This document shows positions 23,901 through 37,500 of a stretch of DNA of 64,000 bases, piece after piece (within the stretch, counting starts at the first letter, position 1; the number at the start of each line of letters is the position of its first letter). The notes beneath the pieces are model-generated. The model did no database searches, was not told where the DNA came from, and saw nothing but the letters and a program-made list of their open reading frames with translations. Source of the stretch: Paragonimus westermani (lineage: Eukaryota; Platyhelminthes; Trematoda; Plagiorchiida; Troglotrematidae); NCBI GenBank assembly GCA_008508345.1, contig QNGE01001237.1, positions 36,672 to 100,671 on the forward strand. Reading direction: 5' to 3'. The position numbers and the translations under genes are program-made.

Positions 23901-24914
23901 GAGAAATTATCCGAGTAGGGCGTTTTTGGTTGCGTTAATCGACGACAAATGAATCAGGGAGAACGGAACGGAAACTCAAAGAAAATGAACAAAAAATGAA
24001 GCTGGATAATTCTGTTGTCGCTCTAGGAACCGAAAACGCGAGAAAAGAAAACAATAATGTACAATAATTACAACAGTCTGCAATGCAGCCATCAAATTTA
24101 GGAGAGGAAACGGGATGGGATGCGAAGAAACGGTGTATACAGAAGAATGGACTAACTGGAGAGGGAAGTAGGTGCCTAATCGATCGCAAATCATATTAAC
24201 CAGTTAGGAGGTTCGATTAAGAGCCCCGAACGTTCCGCAGAGTCAGATTCACTTTCGAATACGGAGGGATTGGAGTGCTATGGTACAATAAGAGACCGAC
24301 GAAGAGGATGAGAACCACGACGAGGTCGGCCAGCAAGAACCTGGTTTGCCAAGACAGCTAGCATAGCTGGGCGGACGTGATACTATCGACGTTTGTACAA
24401 CAGACGGACGACAACCACAGACCAACAAAGCAACGGCATCATTGTTGATTAGCAAATGGGGTAATTTATGTCGCTGAGTGGGTTGTTGTTGGAGAGGGGA
24501 ACAGGAGGTCCACGCTTTCGAACAGTCTGGCAAACAAATAGACGCACTGAGGGGTGACGCAATGTACAACAGTGTTTGTATGACGGTGTGCTAACAGGTA
24601 GATAACATTGTTCGCTTTATACACATGCGAAGTGAAGAGATAATGTATCCTCTTGGAATGAAACAAAGAGAAGGAGTACAGCACGCCGATCGATTAGTTC
24701 AATGTCTGCCGAAGTTTACAAATGTGAACAGGGAGATTGTTAGATGACAGGAAGTGTAGCATCAGCCGGATATGCAGATATGATTATATATGTATAAATA
24801 TAAAGTTATAATAATATATGTATATATCGAACGGGCTGTGATGATGACATCAACCGAAATTCGATGAAAAACAGCCGACTAACAAGCGACTGTTCGTTCG
24901 GGGCTAGGCAGGTC
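20901..24914. other. Unassigned stretch, last part probably Pumilio 3'UTR
   Basis: I recognise no gene. A perfect 11-bp inverted repeat lies at 22005-22038 and TA runs at about 23537-23554. The AT-rich 24780-24835 lies close downstream of the Pumilio stop codon and would be in its 3'UTR. I found no exact UGUANAUA site on the minus strand here by eye. Confidence 0.45.
22005..22038. repeat. Perfect 11-bp inverted repeat
   Basis: AATCGATCGGT (22005-22015), a 12-bp spacer, then ACCGATCGATT (22028-22038). The spacer contains ACATGTG, which also occurs just upstream. The role is unknown. Confidence 0.75.
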
Positions 24915-25520
24915 TCATTTATTTTTCAGTGCATCGTTACCATTATCTGCAATGGAGACCGAACCCTCATCCGACGAACTGTTTGGTTTGCCTGTGTTTG
25001 AACCAGATGGAAAGCCAGTCCCGTTCCCCACAGTTGAGTGTTTGGAAGTACAGGCGTTGGACAGCAAATGACTACTGTTTCCGATATTAGCATTGTTATT
25101 ATTATTATTATTGGTGTTGTTGCTGTTGTACTTCTCCAGTTTGGCAATGATGTGTTTGCCATAGTTGAATTTGCGAAGCTGATTCTGAATGGGGCGAATG
25201 CGACTGATTAGTGCACGGCGTTGTTCCGCGTCGGCCAGCTCGAGCATACGCTGAATCACATAGTTGGCGAACTGATCTTTCATCATCTCGACCAGGGAGG
25301 AATTAGCCGCCCCGTTAGGCGCGGAGCCGGGGTTACTGGTCGCATCTGGAGGATGAAGAATCTCATCGATCAGCATTGCACGTTCGGTGGGCTGAGCATT
25401 GGCAACTGCCTTTTCCATCACATTAGAGGCAAATTTGTGTGCACTCAGAACCGAGACACGACCGCGAAGATTTTGGATGATGCGAGACTTGTCCTCCAAC
25501 AGGCCGTGTTCAAGTACATG
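24915..25520 (-). CDS. PUM: Pumilio exon 12, end of PUF repeat 6 to C-terminus
   Basis: The exon opens after TTTCCAG with [12 protein letters not shown]. It contains repeat 7 ([11 protein letters not shown]), a longer than usual repeat 7-8 connector ([20 protein letters not shown]), repeat 8 ([12 protein letters not shown]) and the C-terminal cap ([14 protein letters not shown]). After the domain come a poly-Asn run, encoded by an AAT microsatellite near 25085-25120, and a Ser/Gly/Asn-rich tail of about 60 residues ending at TGA, 24915-24917. An AATAAA overlaps the stop region. I could not place the real poly(A) site. Confidence 0.97.
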   Translation of the reverse strand, partial: HVLEHGLLEDKSRIIQNLRGRVSVLSAHKFASNVMEKAVANAQPTERAMLIDEILHPPDATSNPGSAPNGAANSSLVEMMKDQFANYVIQRMLELADAEQRRALISRIRPIQNQLRKFNYGKHIIAKLEKYNSNNTNNNNNNNANIGNSSHLLSNACTSKHSTVGNGTGFPSGSNTGKPNSSSDEGSVSIADNGNDALKNK

Positions 25521-28500
25521 CTGGAAATGGATTAACCCAAGGAAAGAGCAGAAGAAACATTAAAAAGAGAAAAAACTTCATGCGAGGGAAGCGCACCGTT
25601 CTGGTTTGTCAGTTTGTCAAGTGGTACACAGTTTGGCTTGGACGAAAACAGGTAATAAGCGCGTTTGTGTGAACAGGACTGACTGCATCGTTATTGAAAA
25701 CGAGCGGGGGCTCAGAATGCGTTCTTGTTTACTAGTCTAACCAGTTACTCAACTTACAAAATCTCATTACTACTATGCTTGTTATGATACAGAAACATCT
25801 CGTTTCCCGTACCGTGTTTGAATACATCCCAGAAAAAAACGTAAACTGCAGCTGAGTCGGAAGATAAAACCGATATAGTCCACGTGCAAAATACAAGAAA
25901 CCTCGAAGGGTGACTTCGAGAAATATACACCGAATGTGCCGTGATATCAGACACGAGAGAGTGATATAATACCTCACAATAAACACTATTTCCCACAACA
26001 TACTGAACAATCGATCAGCATTGCCCTTCGAACGTTAGTCTAAAAATGTAGTGGAACGCAGCACTCTCCCTCCCTAAACCCATCACGTAATGTAACCCTC
26101 CGGTCATCGCTTCTAGTCTAACATAAACCATTTGAAAGGGTATAAAAATACAAATGATCATCCGATTCATTCGTAGAATGTATCAGGGCCGAATCTAACC
26201 GTTGTGTGATGGGACGACCATGCATCGATCAGTTAGATTTATCCTTTCCGAATACGTGCTGATCTACAGTGTCAAGAAGTGCTGGTCTCGAGAGAAAGAC
26301 GCATCGTGAATACTAACAAACGCATCTGTTTCGATACACTCGCATCTATTTCGTTCGGACACAGTACGAATGTAGGCCCCGGTTCCTCGAGCTGTACACT
26401 CGTGTACGAAGGGTGTTACGCTGGAAACGGTAATCGGGGGAGCAGATTATATATAGATATATATACATGAACAAAAGGGGAGACAGGAACGACTAGCCCT
26501 TGAATCGATCATATCTCATAACGCTGTCAACAGACACACCGACCCCGACATTCACCACACCCCATTGGTCACACGAATACGGTGAAGACGGGCGAAAGAC
26601 AGATGAACATGCTGACGAGTCGGTAACCGGTATGTAATTGATCTATCAACATTTTGTTTGATAACGGATCCCACTACCGTGTGTTCGCCTTCTACATTTA
26701 ATCACATATATATATATACATATATAAGAAAATAAACGAATGCTATTGATCGAGCGAAACATTAGCCTGCTTGTGTGATGTTGTGCATATACTGTATTTA
26801 GGAAACAAACAAACACTTTAAATTTCACATCAGTTTTCGAAATATCATTTTAGACTTCTTCACAAGAATGAGTTATTTTTAATTAAGGAACCGGCTGTAA
26901 CAAGCAACGATCCTCCATGAATTACAATTTCGCGAACAACATAAGGCAGACAGTGTAATCATCTCAAATTCACATGCTCAGTTTTGTCTATGGTCATTAA
27001 CCAATTTGGCTGTTGCCAGTAATTTTTGTGGGTACATTCGCTTTGACAGGACGCGGAATGTGAACACACCGATAACAAAAACATTCCGACTACAAGTAAA
27101 CACACTGGCTCGACCAGAATCTTGCAATAACAAGAAACCAAAGCCTCCTCGAATAACTCAAAAATATCAGCCATTTCTGAATATACAATCAGGTTTGCGA
27201 CTCTGAGGTATGCCACATTATCCGGCAGATCAACAGACTGACAAGTGTCTATGACGAAAGGGCTGAACAGAGTGACTTGCCTGGATCACGTAGTTACCGT
27301 ATTGATCCTTAACCAAATGTTCCACGCCTTCGTGTAGCTCCTCTAAAATCGGTCTAGTCTGCTCGGCCAAGCAGTGCTCCAGAATACGTTGTATAACGCG
27401 ACATCCATATGGATGAGAAGAGAGAAGTACCACCTGTGATTTGAAGAAGGAATGGAAAGCAAGAGTGAGTAGCAGTATGGAACGAGAGAAAACGTAACTG
27501 TGTCATGGACGACGAGAGAGAATGGAAGAAAACTCACCTGACCACGAAATGCAGCGATGATAAAATCAAGTTCGGAAGGGGGAACACATTCGATACACTT
27601 TTGAATTACATGGTTGCCATTCTGATCTTTTACGCACCGGGTCACATACGGACGCAGCTCGCCCACAATACGGATCTTAACATCTGGAGGAACCGATTCC
27701 AATGCTTTCTGAATCACACGACAACCGTACATTTGGGTTGCAAATTCGACCACGTGGCCTTGCAAGCGTTGTGACAGCAGCTATGATGAAGAGAGGAATG
27801 AAGGTAGAGAAAGTGAACAAGAGCATATGGGGAACAAAGACCTTCTAATGAAGTGGCTAGTACAACAAGCTGGAACAACCAGAAATGAGTGTATTTGTCA
27901 GCTGGATACACACAAAAAATTGCGCCCTCCGGATCTGGTAACGCAATCCCAAAGTGAATATGCAAACCGCCAAATAGAAAATGAAACGATGCGAAGCCGG
28001 ATTTGGTTTCGTGCATTCTGGATATTGATGCAGCACAACGCAGATGAGAAAAAAACAGTGCTTTAAAGGGTCGTTAACTTGCAATAGCGGGGAGGGGGAT
28101 GATCAGGAAGGCTAGACAGAACTTCTGGTTCGACAGTATAGGTAAACGACAACAAGTAACGGGGCTTTCTCAAGAGCATCAAACTAGTCAGTTAGATTTA
28201 TCTAGAAACGGAGGACTAGCCAAACCTGATAAGACATTTGGTCTTTCTTAATTGTGTGTGCAGTGCGAGAGGTTATACACTTCTGCCAACTATGATCGTT
28301 AACCGGTGACTTGGCTCTCTTATCAAACTCTCACCTGTGAATGATGAAAACAGTAGTACCGTAGCAACAGTCATCGCCAACAACACTAACGAAGCTGCAT
28401 ACAACATCCCGAGCGAACCGAATTTTGTCAGACTGCACCTGTCTAAAATAGATGTGTCGAGGTCTGAGATTCCAATCAATACGGAGTAGGTACCCAGGTT

Positions 28501-31500
28501 TGACCAATATGATCAGTCAAGTAGGGGCGACCAAGCATAACCCGGTTGTTACCTAACACAAACATTGCAACACAAGACACTGTAATAGAAGAGACAATGG
28601 TGTCGAGCTCCAGAAACGGGATCTCATGAAGTGAAAAATGGATTAGCACGGGACGAACGTATTGCAGTCTAATGCATGAGAAGTCATACGTGTGTGACGG
28701 TCATCGGGTAAGAACAATCTGAAAGTAACATAAATACTGAAGAAACGAATCCATACTCAAACGCCTCAACTGCCTATACAAGGAGCCTACCTCTTTTTGC
28801 TCCCTCGTTCCGTATTCAAAGAACTTTTGGATGACATAATTCCCAAACACGTCAGTCATCAGTTTGCCAGAATGTGGCAGAATTTCAGTGAACACCGCAT
28901 TCTTTTCAGCTGTGGTTGCAGTCTCCAGCTTCTGCTGTATGAACCGTGAACCGTGTTGATCGCGGGCGAACTCGACCATGTGATCACGCAACTGGGACAA
29001 ACTGACTTGTTGAAAGCGACCATTGGAGTTACGAAATTCCTCCAGCAATGGACTACGATTTGTGGGTGCAGTAGCAGCCCCAAGTGTGTTGGTGGCTGTG
29101 GACAGACCTAAATGTCCAATAATGCGACAGAGTGAAGAAAAAGGTTAACCAAGCTGTGACACATGTCATAATGCACACACTCTCAAAATCCTTGCGATTA
29201 CGGCTGGCTAAACAATAGACTGTTCGAAAGGTGGAGTGCTATCGTGAACAAATGAGAACGCACTCCTGACTCACGCCGGAATTCTCACGAGCAATCCGTG
29301 TAAGCTGTAAGTTTAGACGCAGATATTTGGTCACAGCTAGCGTGAAGCCAATGGAGTAGTGATCAACCCAAGTATGTCTTATCAATGTAGGATCAAAAAT
29401 AATCCTAAACCAGACGAGAATGTGTGGCACACGACCATCTCAAAGTGGTATACGAAAATCGATTGACAAGTCTCATGGATGAAGTGTTCTGCATTTAACA
29501 AACAAAATCTCTCAGCTACTCACATGTGACGCCAATAAATCAGGTTATTTAAACAAAGCCAATAGTTACTCATTCACCGATTAGCAAGCAGAGTTAGGGA
29601 AACACCTTCAGCGTAATGTTACGCAGAAACGTGCTCGCTTTGCTGATTCGCATATATAATCAAGCTTCAAAGAGCATAAAACAATGGTTGATTAAAGAAA
29701 CAGATCGAAAAGACACAACTGACAGAGACTTGATAAATTAGGGCGGACAGACCGTACTGAGCACGCAACCTGAAGTGATCAAACCGTGAGGTGTTTGTTA
29801 AAGACAACTGTCAGTCAAAAAACCGTTGGATCACGGTAACAAAAGCAAACATGTGATGAGAAGCCTCTGAGTATGTAGGTAGCCAAGGCAGACCAAAACA
29901 AAATTGGAGACAGCTTCGTTTATAGACCCACAATCTCCGATAGAAAGCAAGTGAGACAATGATGAAAGAGGCATCTGACCAAAAAGCCCAAGGAGGAGCG
30001 TTACAAGCTGCAATTCCAGTGCGTCTTCTACAAAAGCTGACCTAGAAGAACGCACTGGTCCGTTTGGTACCGTGGGATGCACAGGGTCACATGTGGGTTC
30101 AGCGTTACCAAGCGTGGAAATGTACATCAGAAAACGAAAATTGTGGCATCATCTCTTCTCAATAGCCACAAACATGCATTCTTCAACGTATAACGAACCG
30201 AACGAACCATAGTAAGTCAGAACAACTCATAGAATTAAGCTGATAAATCAGGCTACCTCAATCTAGACGAAAGCGAATGCACTTGAGTGGTTGACCATGT
30301 GATCGGCAGCTGTACGGTGTCACTACTGAGCTACTATGAGCCATGACAGACGCGTAGGTAATCGTGTAACAAGCTACCTAACCGGTGCGCGCGCGTTGCC
30401 ATACCCGATGGAACTTCGTTAGTAGTATCGATCAAGATAACAAACAGATTATGACAAACATAAAGGATTGCAAAGGAGGCGTTTCTTTTGTCTAGTAATT
30501 GAGAACAGCCACGCACAGTAAACTAGGAGTAGTCGGGCAAAACGATGATAGCCAACAAATAAAGCAAAAAGAAACAGCAAGTGGCACAAAAACTGCTCAA
30601 TCATTATGGCCAAGAAATCCCACGGAAATAAACAAAAACCATGCGTACAACCAATTAAGTTAGCGATTGTGTGTGCGTGTGTATACCTGTACCCAAACCT
30701 TGTGGACACAAGAGTCTACAGCTGAACAGTTCCAACGAGTGGCCAGCGGGTGACGTCGAACGAGACACAGCAGGAGAGCTGACCATGGTCACTGGATAGG
30801 TGGAAACCACGTGGGACGTCGCAATGGGTCTAGTACCACGGAAAGGCGGTGTACGGAAGGTACCACTCCCTGGTACGAGACCAGCACAAGTGGGACCGTT
30901 ATTAGTAGCAGTACCTAACACCCTGTGACCCAGTTTATCCGCCGTACTGACGACTGCCACGTTGGTGACAGCAGCCAAAGCAGCGGTGATCGTGAGATTC
31001 TTGTGCAGAGCAGCTGTAAAGGGTAGGAGGGAAGAGGCGGGGGCAAATGGACGGAGGTATGCAAACAAGCAGAGCACCGTACAATCGACTTTTGGAAGGA
31101 ACATGGTATACGTTTGTCTTCTCCCATTGTCCGTGAGCTTATATGGCAGCAACAATGATAATCGCAGTGTTAGGGGTTACGAAATGATCAAATAATCGAT
31201 CTGGATGAAATGTCGACTGAGATAAAAAGATAACGGCGCGCACGCGTGTGCACATACACAGTGTGCACAGTCGCGTATCCGAGATCCAAAAAATTGAAAA
31301 AGTGCACACACACACAAACGGGTAGACGCGAATGTGGGAAGAGTTGAATTTGATTGGTGGGTCTAACATGGAGTCCGAACGCACACGCGTACACGATCGG
31401 ATGGGTCCGGTGAACCGATTCGCAGCGCATTGATTGGAGCCGAACGGGTTAGCGGACATGGACAGAAAACGGTTCATTATGCATATGAAGTGAACGGATA

Positions 31501-34500
31501 GTTTGGCTGAGGAGCGATCGCGATCACCAAAATTTCAGCTCGAATGGAATCTACGCTTCATTGGTCGTTAGGTTCTCAGGCAAAAAAAAAACAAACAAGT
31601 AAATTTATGATCAAGCTGACCACGCTGAATCTGTTTCAAGAAGGACTACAGTCAAATTTAGCCTCACGGACGCAAATTCGAGATAATCATCCCTCTAAAA
31701 CAAAGCCGAAAACGATCGTGTAAGATGGAATATAGTATGCTAACTGAACAAGCAAGCACTCTGTGGAAGCGTTGGCTGCCTCAACCTTGATCATGCTAAA
31801 ATGCTTTCCACACGCGCCTTTCTCTGAAACGAAGAATCACAACCTACTCAGTTCACGACTAATCTGAAGTTACATTGTTAACGGGAAGTAATTTGTTTGC
31901 CAACTGAGTCAGTCGTCATTGCCAACGGTTACCAACACTAGTGTTGTTCAAAAAACCATACTGCTCCACGTTTCGCTTCAAAATTTACTTGTATGCTGGA
32001 AAACATTCAAACTGGACGCGGTTTTTCACCTTATTTAGAGTCTGTCGTTCGGAGTCAGTTTAGTTCGTTCAGATGAAGAAAACGCCCGGAAGTCGCTCCC
32101 ATTCTTGAGTGAGAGGTAGCAGAATTATTCGGTCACGCAACTCGACTTTGCAGGATGACTGAATAAAGCTCTAATCCGCGTAGATTGATCGTCCGCTAGA
32201 AGGTGAGTCCACTCTAAAATATCATCCATCAATAACAGAAAGCCTGGAGTAACCGGGGGAAGTTATTAGCGGTTGCTCACAGACAACTAACTCACGTGTT
32301 GAAGGCATGCACCAGTGTCTGGTAATAATTATACATTTTCCCCATAATTGAACCATAAACCCAAAAACGCTTTGGTCGGTGAAACAAACACATCTACCGC
32401 TAAGTATGCTTTAGAGATTTTAATTCGCCAATGATCAGATGACAGTTCCGTCTGCTCTGGTCGAACCTGTCTTGCCACGTTTGATGAGCCTAAATAACAT
32501 CAGATCACTGAGAACGTGATTGATGGTCGTATGACTATGATATAAGCATATCATCTTTTCTTGTGCACGGAAGTCATTGTTAATAGGCTCTAAGTACGAG
32601 GCAATACTTCGGCAACCCCCCAATTTGGCGTTAGCGCTGCTGATTACCAATCATATGATCACCGTTCCGAACTCCGGTTACCTTGGCTGTTTTTGATGTC
32701 ATAGTTCGGAACGCCTGACAACGTTCAACCCAGTACGACGAAGTATAGTGAACCGTAAAAATAAAGCGAAAACTGTCGGCAATGCGGACATCAAGCATGT
32801 CTGTTTCAACAGACCATGTTCCCCTGTACTGCAATGGATTGTTACAACAGTTGTGTACCATACAGCCTTGCACCGGAGAGTATCGAATGAGAGAACAAAA
32901 TTCACTCGGAACGCGCCGCACATGGACAAATCATCAAGATCAATGCGAGAGTTCGAACAGCTCGACGACCGACTCACTGAAGGTCTCCCAGTCAAGCTTA
33001 GCTTTCCGCAATAACCACTCTGTTCGCCAAAACATCCTACTCCTGTTGGAGCAAGGTCAGGACTTACTTACTCCGTTTTCCACAGACTGTCAATTTGGTC
33101 ACAATATTTGATGTACAAAAGTGCAAGCTTTGAAATGCGCATCGGTAACCGGTGAAATGTGAACTTCTTAGAGCCCCAGTACGACTGTTCATGTGATATG
33201 CGTCCAGTGTTCACAGGTACACTGTAATGATTACTGTAATTAGAGTGAGCTTTCGATCCACAACGATCGGTATCGTGCCACACAAAAAAAAACAGACAAG
33301 CAAGCTACCGCTATGTAGCGAGAAAGTGGATCAAAACACTAAACAGTGAAATTAATGAGACACACATACGAAGAGGCGATGTGTACCACGCTAATGGGAT
33401 GATAGTAAATGAAAACATAACAGAGAGAGAGAGCAGAGATGAAGAGTACTTTGCGAAAAAGATTATTGATGATCACTGTTAATCGCAACATTGAGCCGAG
33501 TACGTTAGAAACCGTTCGTTCTGAGGAGACAACCTATTGTGATCGCAACGTGCGCACAAACCAAGTATGGGTCATAGATCGTCTCCACTGATGCAGATCA
33601 CACAACAGAGATTAATTTAATCTGCTGGTGTATTCGAGAAAGTCCTCAAATTGCCCTGGTGGAATCTTCGCTAAATTGAGTTGTGCAAGTCAATCCGGAA
33701 GCCTCATACGTTCTAATGGGCTCAGGTAGATGGAAACGTTATTCTAGAAGAGTTATAACCAAAGTGACTGGTCAGAAGGCAAAGTTGCCTTCTTTTTCTA
33801 TACTCAACCTCTTCAGTATCAAGGGAGAGTGTAACTCAACGTCTTTATTCGGCTTATGAAATTTCTGGCAACTCATCAGGCTGGTTTGCTTATTGGCCCA
33901 AGACACCGTTAGACTGCCTTTTCAATTTTCCACCCTATAGAATAGGCATTTACATATAACTGCTTTTTAAACAATAGTTTATAAACGTGCTCAATGAATT
34001 TTCAGGCGCCAGATCGATGCCACGTAGTGGATTGTCCTACACGCCTACATCGAATTGACATGCTGATACCCGGTAGTAGAGTCTGAGTCTGGAGAAAATT
34101 TACCTTCTAGAATAGTTAGTGTGATCGACCTGGTTACCGAGAAGTAAGATCAGCAAGCTCGCCCATTAGTGTTGAGCATGAACAGTGGCGATGAGGAAAA
34201 AAGCTTAACTTTATGCTTAAAAACGACCCGTTTTTGATTAATCATCTGATACAAGACTTTTCCTGTAGGATTTTCACGGTTTGCAAGAGAGGTTGTACCC
34301 AGTCGCAGTAGTAGGACGGTCGATATGCGTTCCAATTATTCGTACGCGGTTCAGATGGCGCTCATAGTGAGACGGCATTACTAGGAACGTTTGGCCTAAT
34401 TGTCGAAGGACATTGAATAGCTGAATCAAAAAGTAGTGCTGACAAAGAGTCGACTAGTACAATATTATACACGCGATGGTAAAGACCGAGTAATGTTGAG

Positions 34501-37500
34501 GCCACTGAAAAATGGTAGGAACATTTAAGTTAACCTCTGTAAGAGTGTCGTTCAGTTTTGTCACTGAATTAGTTTAGAGGACCGAAGTAAATGACATCGT
34601 TTCGTTTAAGGTAGCCTGTAATGTAATGCGGAACCAGTATCTTGTCAATTATAATCGTCCTAATATGATTCGATGATGGTGTTACACGCACTTTTCGTTG
34701 CCCTTTAAAACATACAAACTTTGGCTCATCTGAGGGCAGAGTTGCAGTACAGTCGACCAAGCGCAGCCATGGTGATCACAAACCGAATGAACTAATTTTT
34801 AGTCATAAACGCACATCGATTACAAAAAGTGAATTGACAGGAGGCCATTAGAATGCATTGAGCCGGTGGAGCTAAGCGTAATTTCGTAAGATGACGGATA
34901 TCGCCGGTATGAAACCTAAAAATAAAAACGAGTGAGGAAGAACTGTCAGTGAAAAAGATTAAAGACGCTCACGGCAGCTAGTTAAATTTAACCCTAAACC
35001 CAAATAGTGTATCTTACAAATTCCCATTTTGATGTCAACACACGGTAGAGAAAGACGACAGAATTACGGAGTATTTTGAGTCAACGGGATTGTGGTAGTA
35101 GGGAACACCTTCTAGGCCCATGCACGCGATTGTAAAAGATGGAACCGTAGCATCCAGACGGAACGTTCCAGAAAGGCGTCAAGTAGCCATAGGGATCAAG
35201 AGAGTAAGAGAACAAACAGGGTCAAAATGAGGTCGAATCGAGACTGACCGTCAAAGTTGAACGGGTACGGAGCCGGACACGGAAAGCCAGTCGGAGGCGG
35301 AATACCGATAGTCCGCGGTAACCCCGGCGGAGGGGTAGGAACCAAGTCTCCCGGTCTAGGCGTCATCGGTGGTGGCTGAGATGAAGGGATGCACGGAGTA
35401 GTGGTGCCGACCATACTCGCGTTTGAACTTGTCGACTGTTCCGGTGGTAGGATATTCAGTGCGGGTAGCAAATTCACGGCCTAAACCCAAAATTCGGCAG
35501 TAAATCATACATGTACAAACAAAAGGAGTTTGTGGTCAATAAATTAGAACTATAGGAAAGAGAACGACTCACATTGTGAAGCGCAAACGGATTCGAATTT
35601 AGTCCACCTGGAATATTGAACTGATTACCATAGAGGCCATTCAGACATCCCGGTATGAATCCCGTTGAAGTGGCCGAGCCGACAGAGAAACTTGGAGTAC
35701 CACTGGCCGAGGGGGGCACGCACATAGACACGATGGCATTGGTAGCCACTGTGCTCGAAGCAGGTCCAGGTGAAAACATGGAAGGGGGTTGTGTTGGTTG
35801 CTGCTGCTGAACGGCGGCAGCAGCAGCTAGCATTTGTTGATGTTGCTGCGCCTGTAAAAAGGCGAATGCGTTAGCTGCCACACGTGATGGATCGAGAAGT
35901 GGAGGCCGTTGCTGCTGCTGGGGAGGTGGCAGTGATGGCGGTGGTTGCTGGGCAGCTGGGAGAAGAGCTGGTGGACCGTTAGGGATGACACTTGCATTAG
36001 TTGTCAGTCCGCTGGCGAGTTGCTGCATGAACATACCAAATGCCAACGAGTTCCAGAGCGATCCTGTGAACCACACGAAATATCAACATTGATTTTCGAA
36101 TGAAGAAGTTTAACTGGTGAGTAGGACTACGGATAAACTAACTGGGAACTGTCAAAGAATGTCGATAAACCAACTGAAATTCGGCAAATAGTGAAGAGGC
36201 GACGACAGTGTGTTGACGTTTCACTATATTCAAGAAACAGAAATGAGACCAGACAGCTTGTGATTTGCTAAGTGATTCATCAAGCGTGCTCTACGCGCTG
36301 CAAACTTGTGATCACTTAATGACAATGAAGTTGAGGAGCTTGACGGATGCTAGGATCCGGAAAGGAGTAGGTATACTAACAAAATGACACCTCTTATAAT
36401 CAAGGCAAGATCACCATCATCAATCAAAACCACCCTTGGGGATAGAGAGAAGAGAATGGTGTACAGCTGTGCCACAAACCGGTTGATCACGATGTCTGCG
36501 TACTTAACCACTCACATTAACGAGCAAATAGTGATGCGGCTTGGAACCGGCACACACTTCTCCTGACTCACGCTGACTGGCTCGGTTTTAAGGGTGTCAA
36601 CCCATCATCTGCCAAGCCGAGTTTTGCTCGACTCACTGGCCAACTGAGAACAATGAAATGACGCGGCGAAACAGTTACCAGCACGTGTCCCTTTAAAGGC
36701 GGCGTTTCTTCATGTGACCATCAGACACTGTTAATGATGTTCAACAGCGTGAAAGTTGTCGTTATTTGAAGAACAGCTTTTTGAAAACAACCTTATTCAC
36801 AACTACAAGCCGGTTGAAAGTTGCAGAGTGTAAGTAGTTTGGCACTGCGAAAACGTGCTTGCACGAAGGTTAAACAACAGTACCTATCGTAAGTGCAAAG
36901 CAGCCAGCAACAGAAGTGCTGAATTTTCCGTCAGATTAAAACAAACAAGTTCTACTCTTACCAGAGTTTCTGTGAGCAAAAAGCAACGAGATGTCACTAA
37001 CGAACCAACTGCTTCTTGTTGATAACTGCTTGGGACAATAACGGGATGGACTTACCTTGAGGATGAGGAACCTGACCATTCGCGGGCACATTAGGTGGCA
37101 TTAGGAGAGACATGGCCATGGATAACTGATCGATCGGGAGTGCAGACGACTGTGAGGTCATTCCGGTAAGGCTGGAAGAGAAAGTGCTGTCCGCCGCCGA
37201 CGAGTTGAGTATAGGCATGGGAGCGTACGAGGTGGGGCCCAATGATACGGTCGGCGTAGTACAACCACTAGACGAAGAACCGGCTCCTGCCGGGTTCAGC
37301 AGAAGATTGAGGTCAGGCGGTGGCATGAAGGTAGGTGTTTTCAGGTAGCCCATCTGAGGTTGTAATGCATCAGCACTGGGCTAAATAGGGAGACAGATGG
37401 AAGAGACTGTAAACAGTACACTCAACAGAAAATCCACAATGCAGAGTTGATAGCGCGACCTGACATTACGAACACAGTGAAGTATGAGGTCCGGTCTGCG

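Noticed and set aside
24780..24914. Pumilio autoregulatory UGUANAUA site in its own 3'UTR
   Set aside because: I looked for TATNTACA on the plus strand near the stop and found only near matches such as TTTATACA.
31188..31477. Minus frames with [14 protein letters not shown] and similar, as Pumilio exons
   Set aside because: They are produced by a CA-rich microsatellite in the intron, and the acceptor at 31014-31015 joins directly to the 35249 donor in phase.
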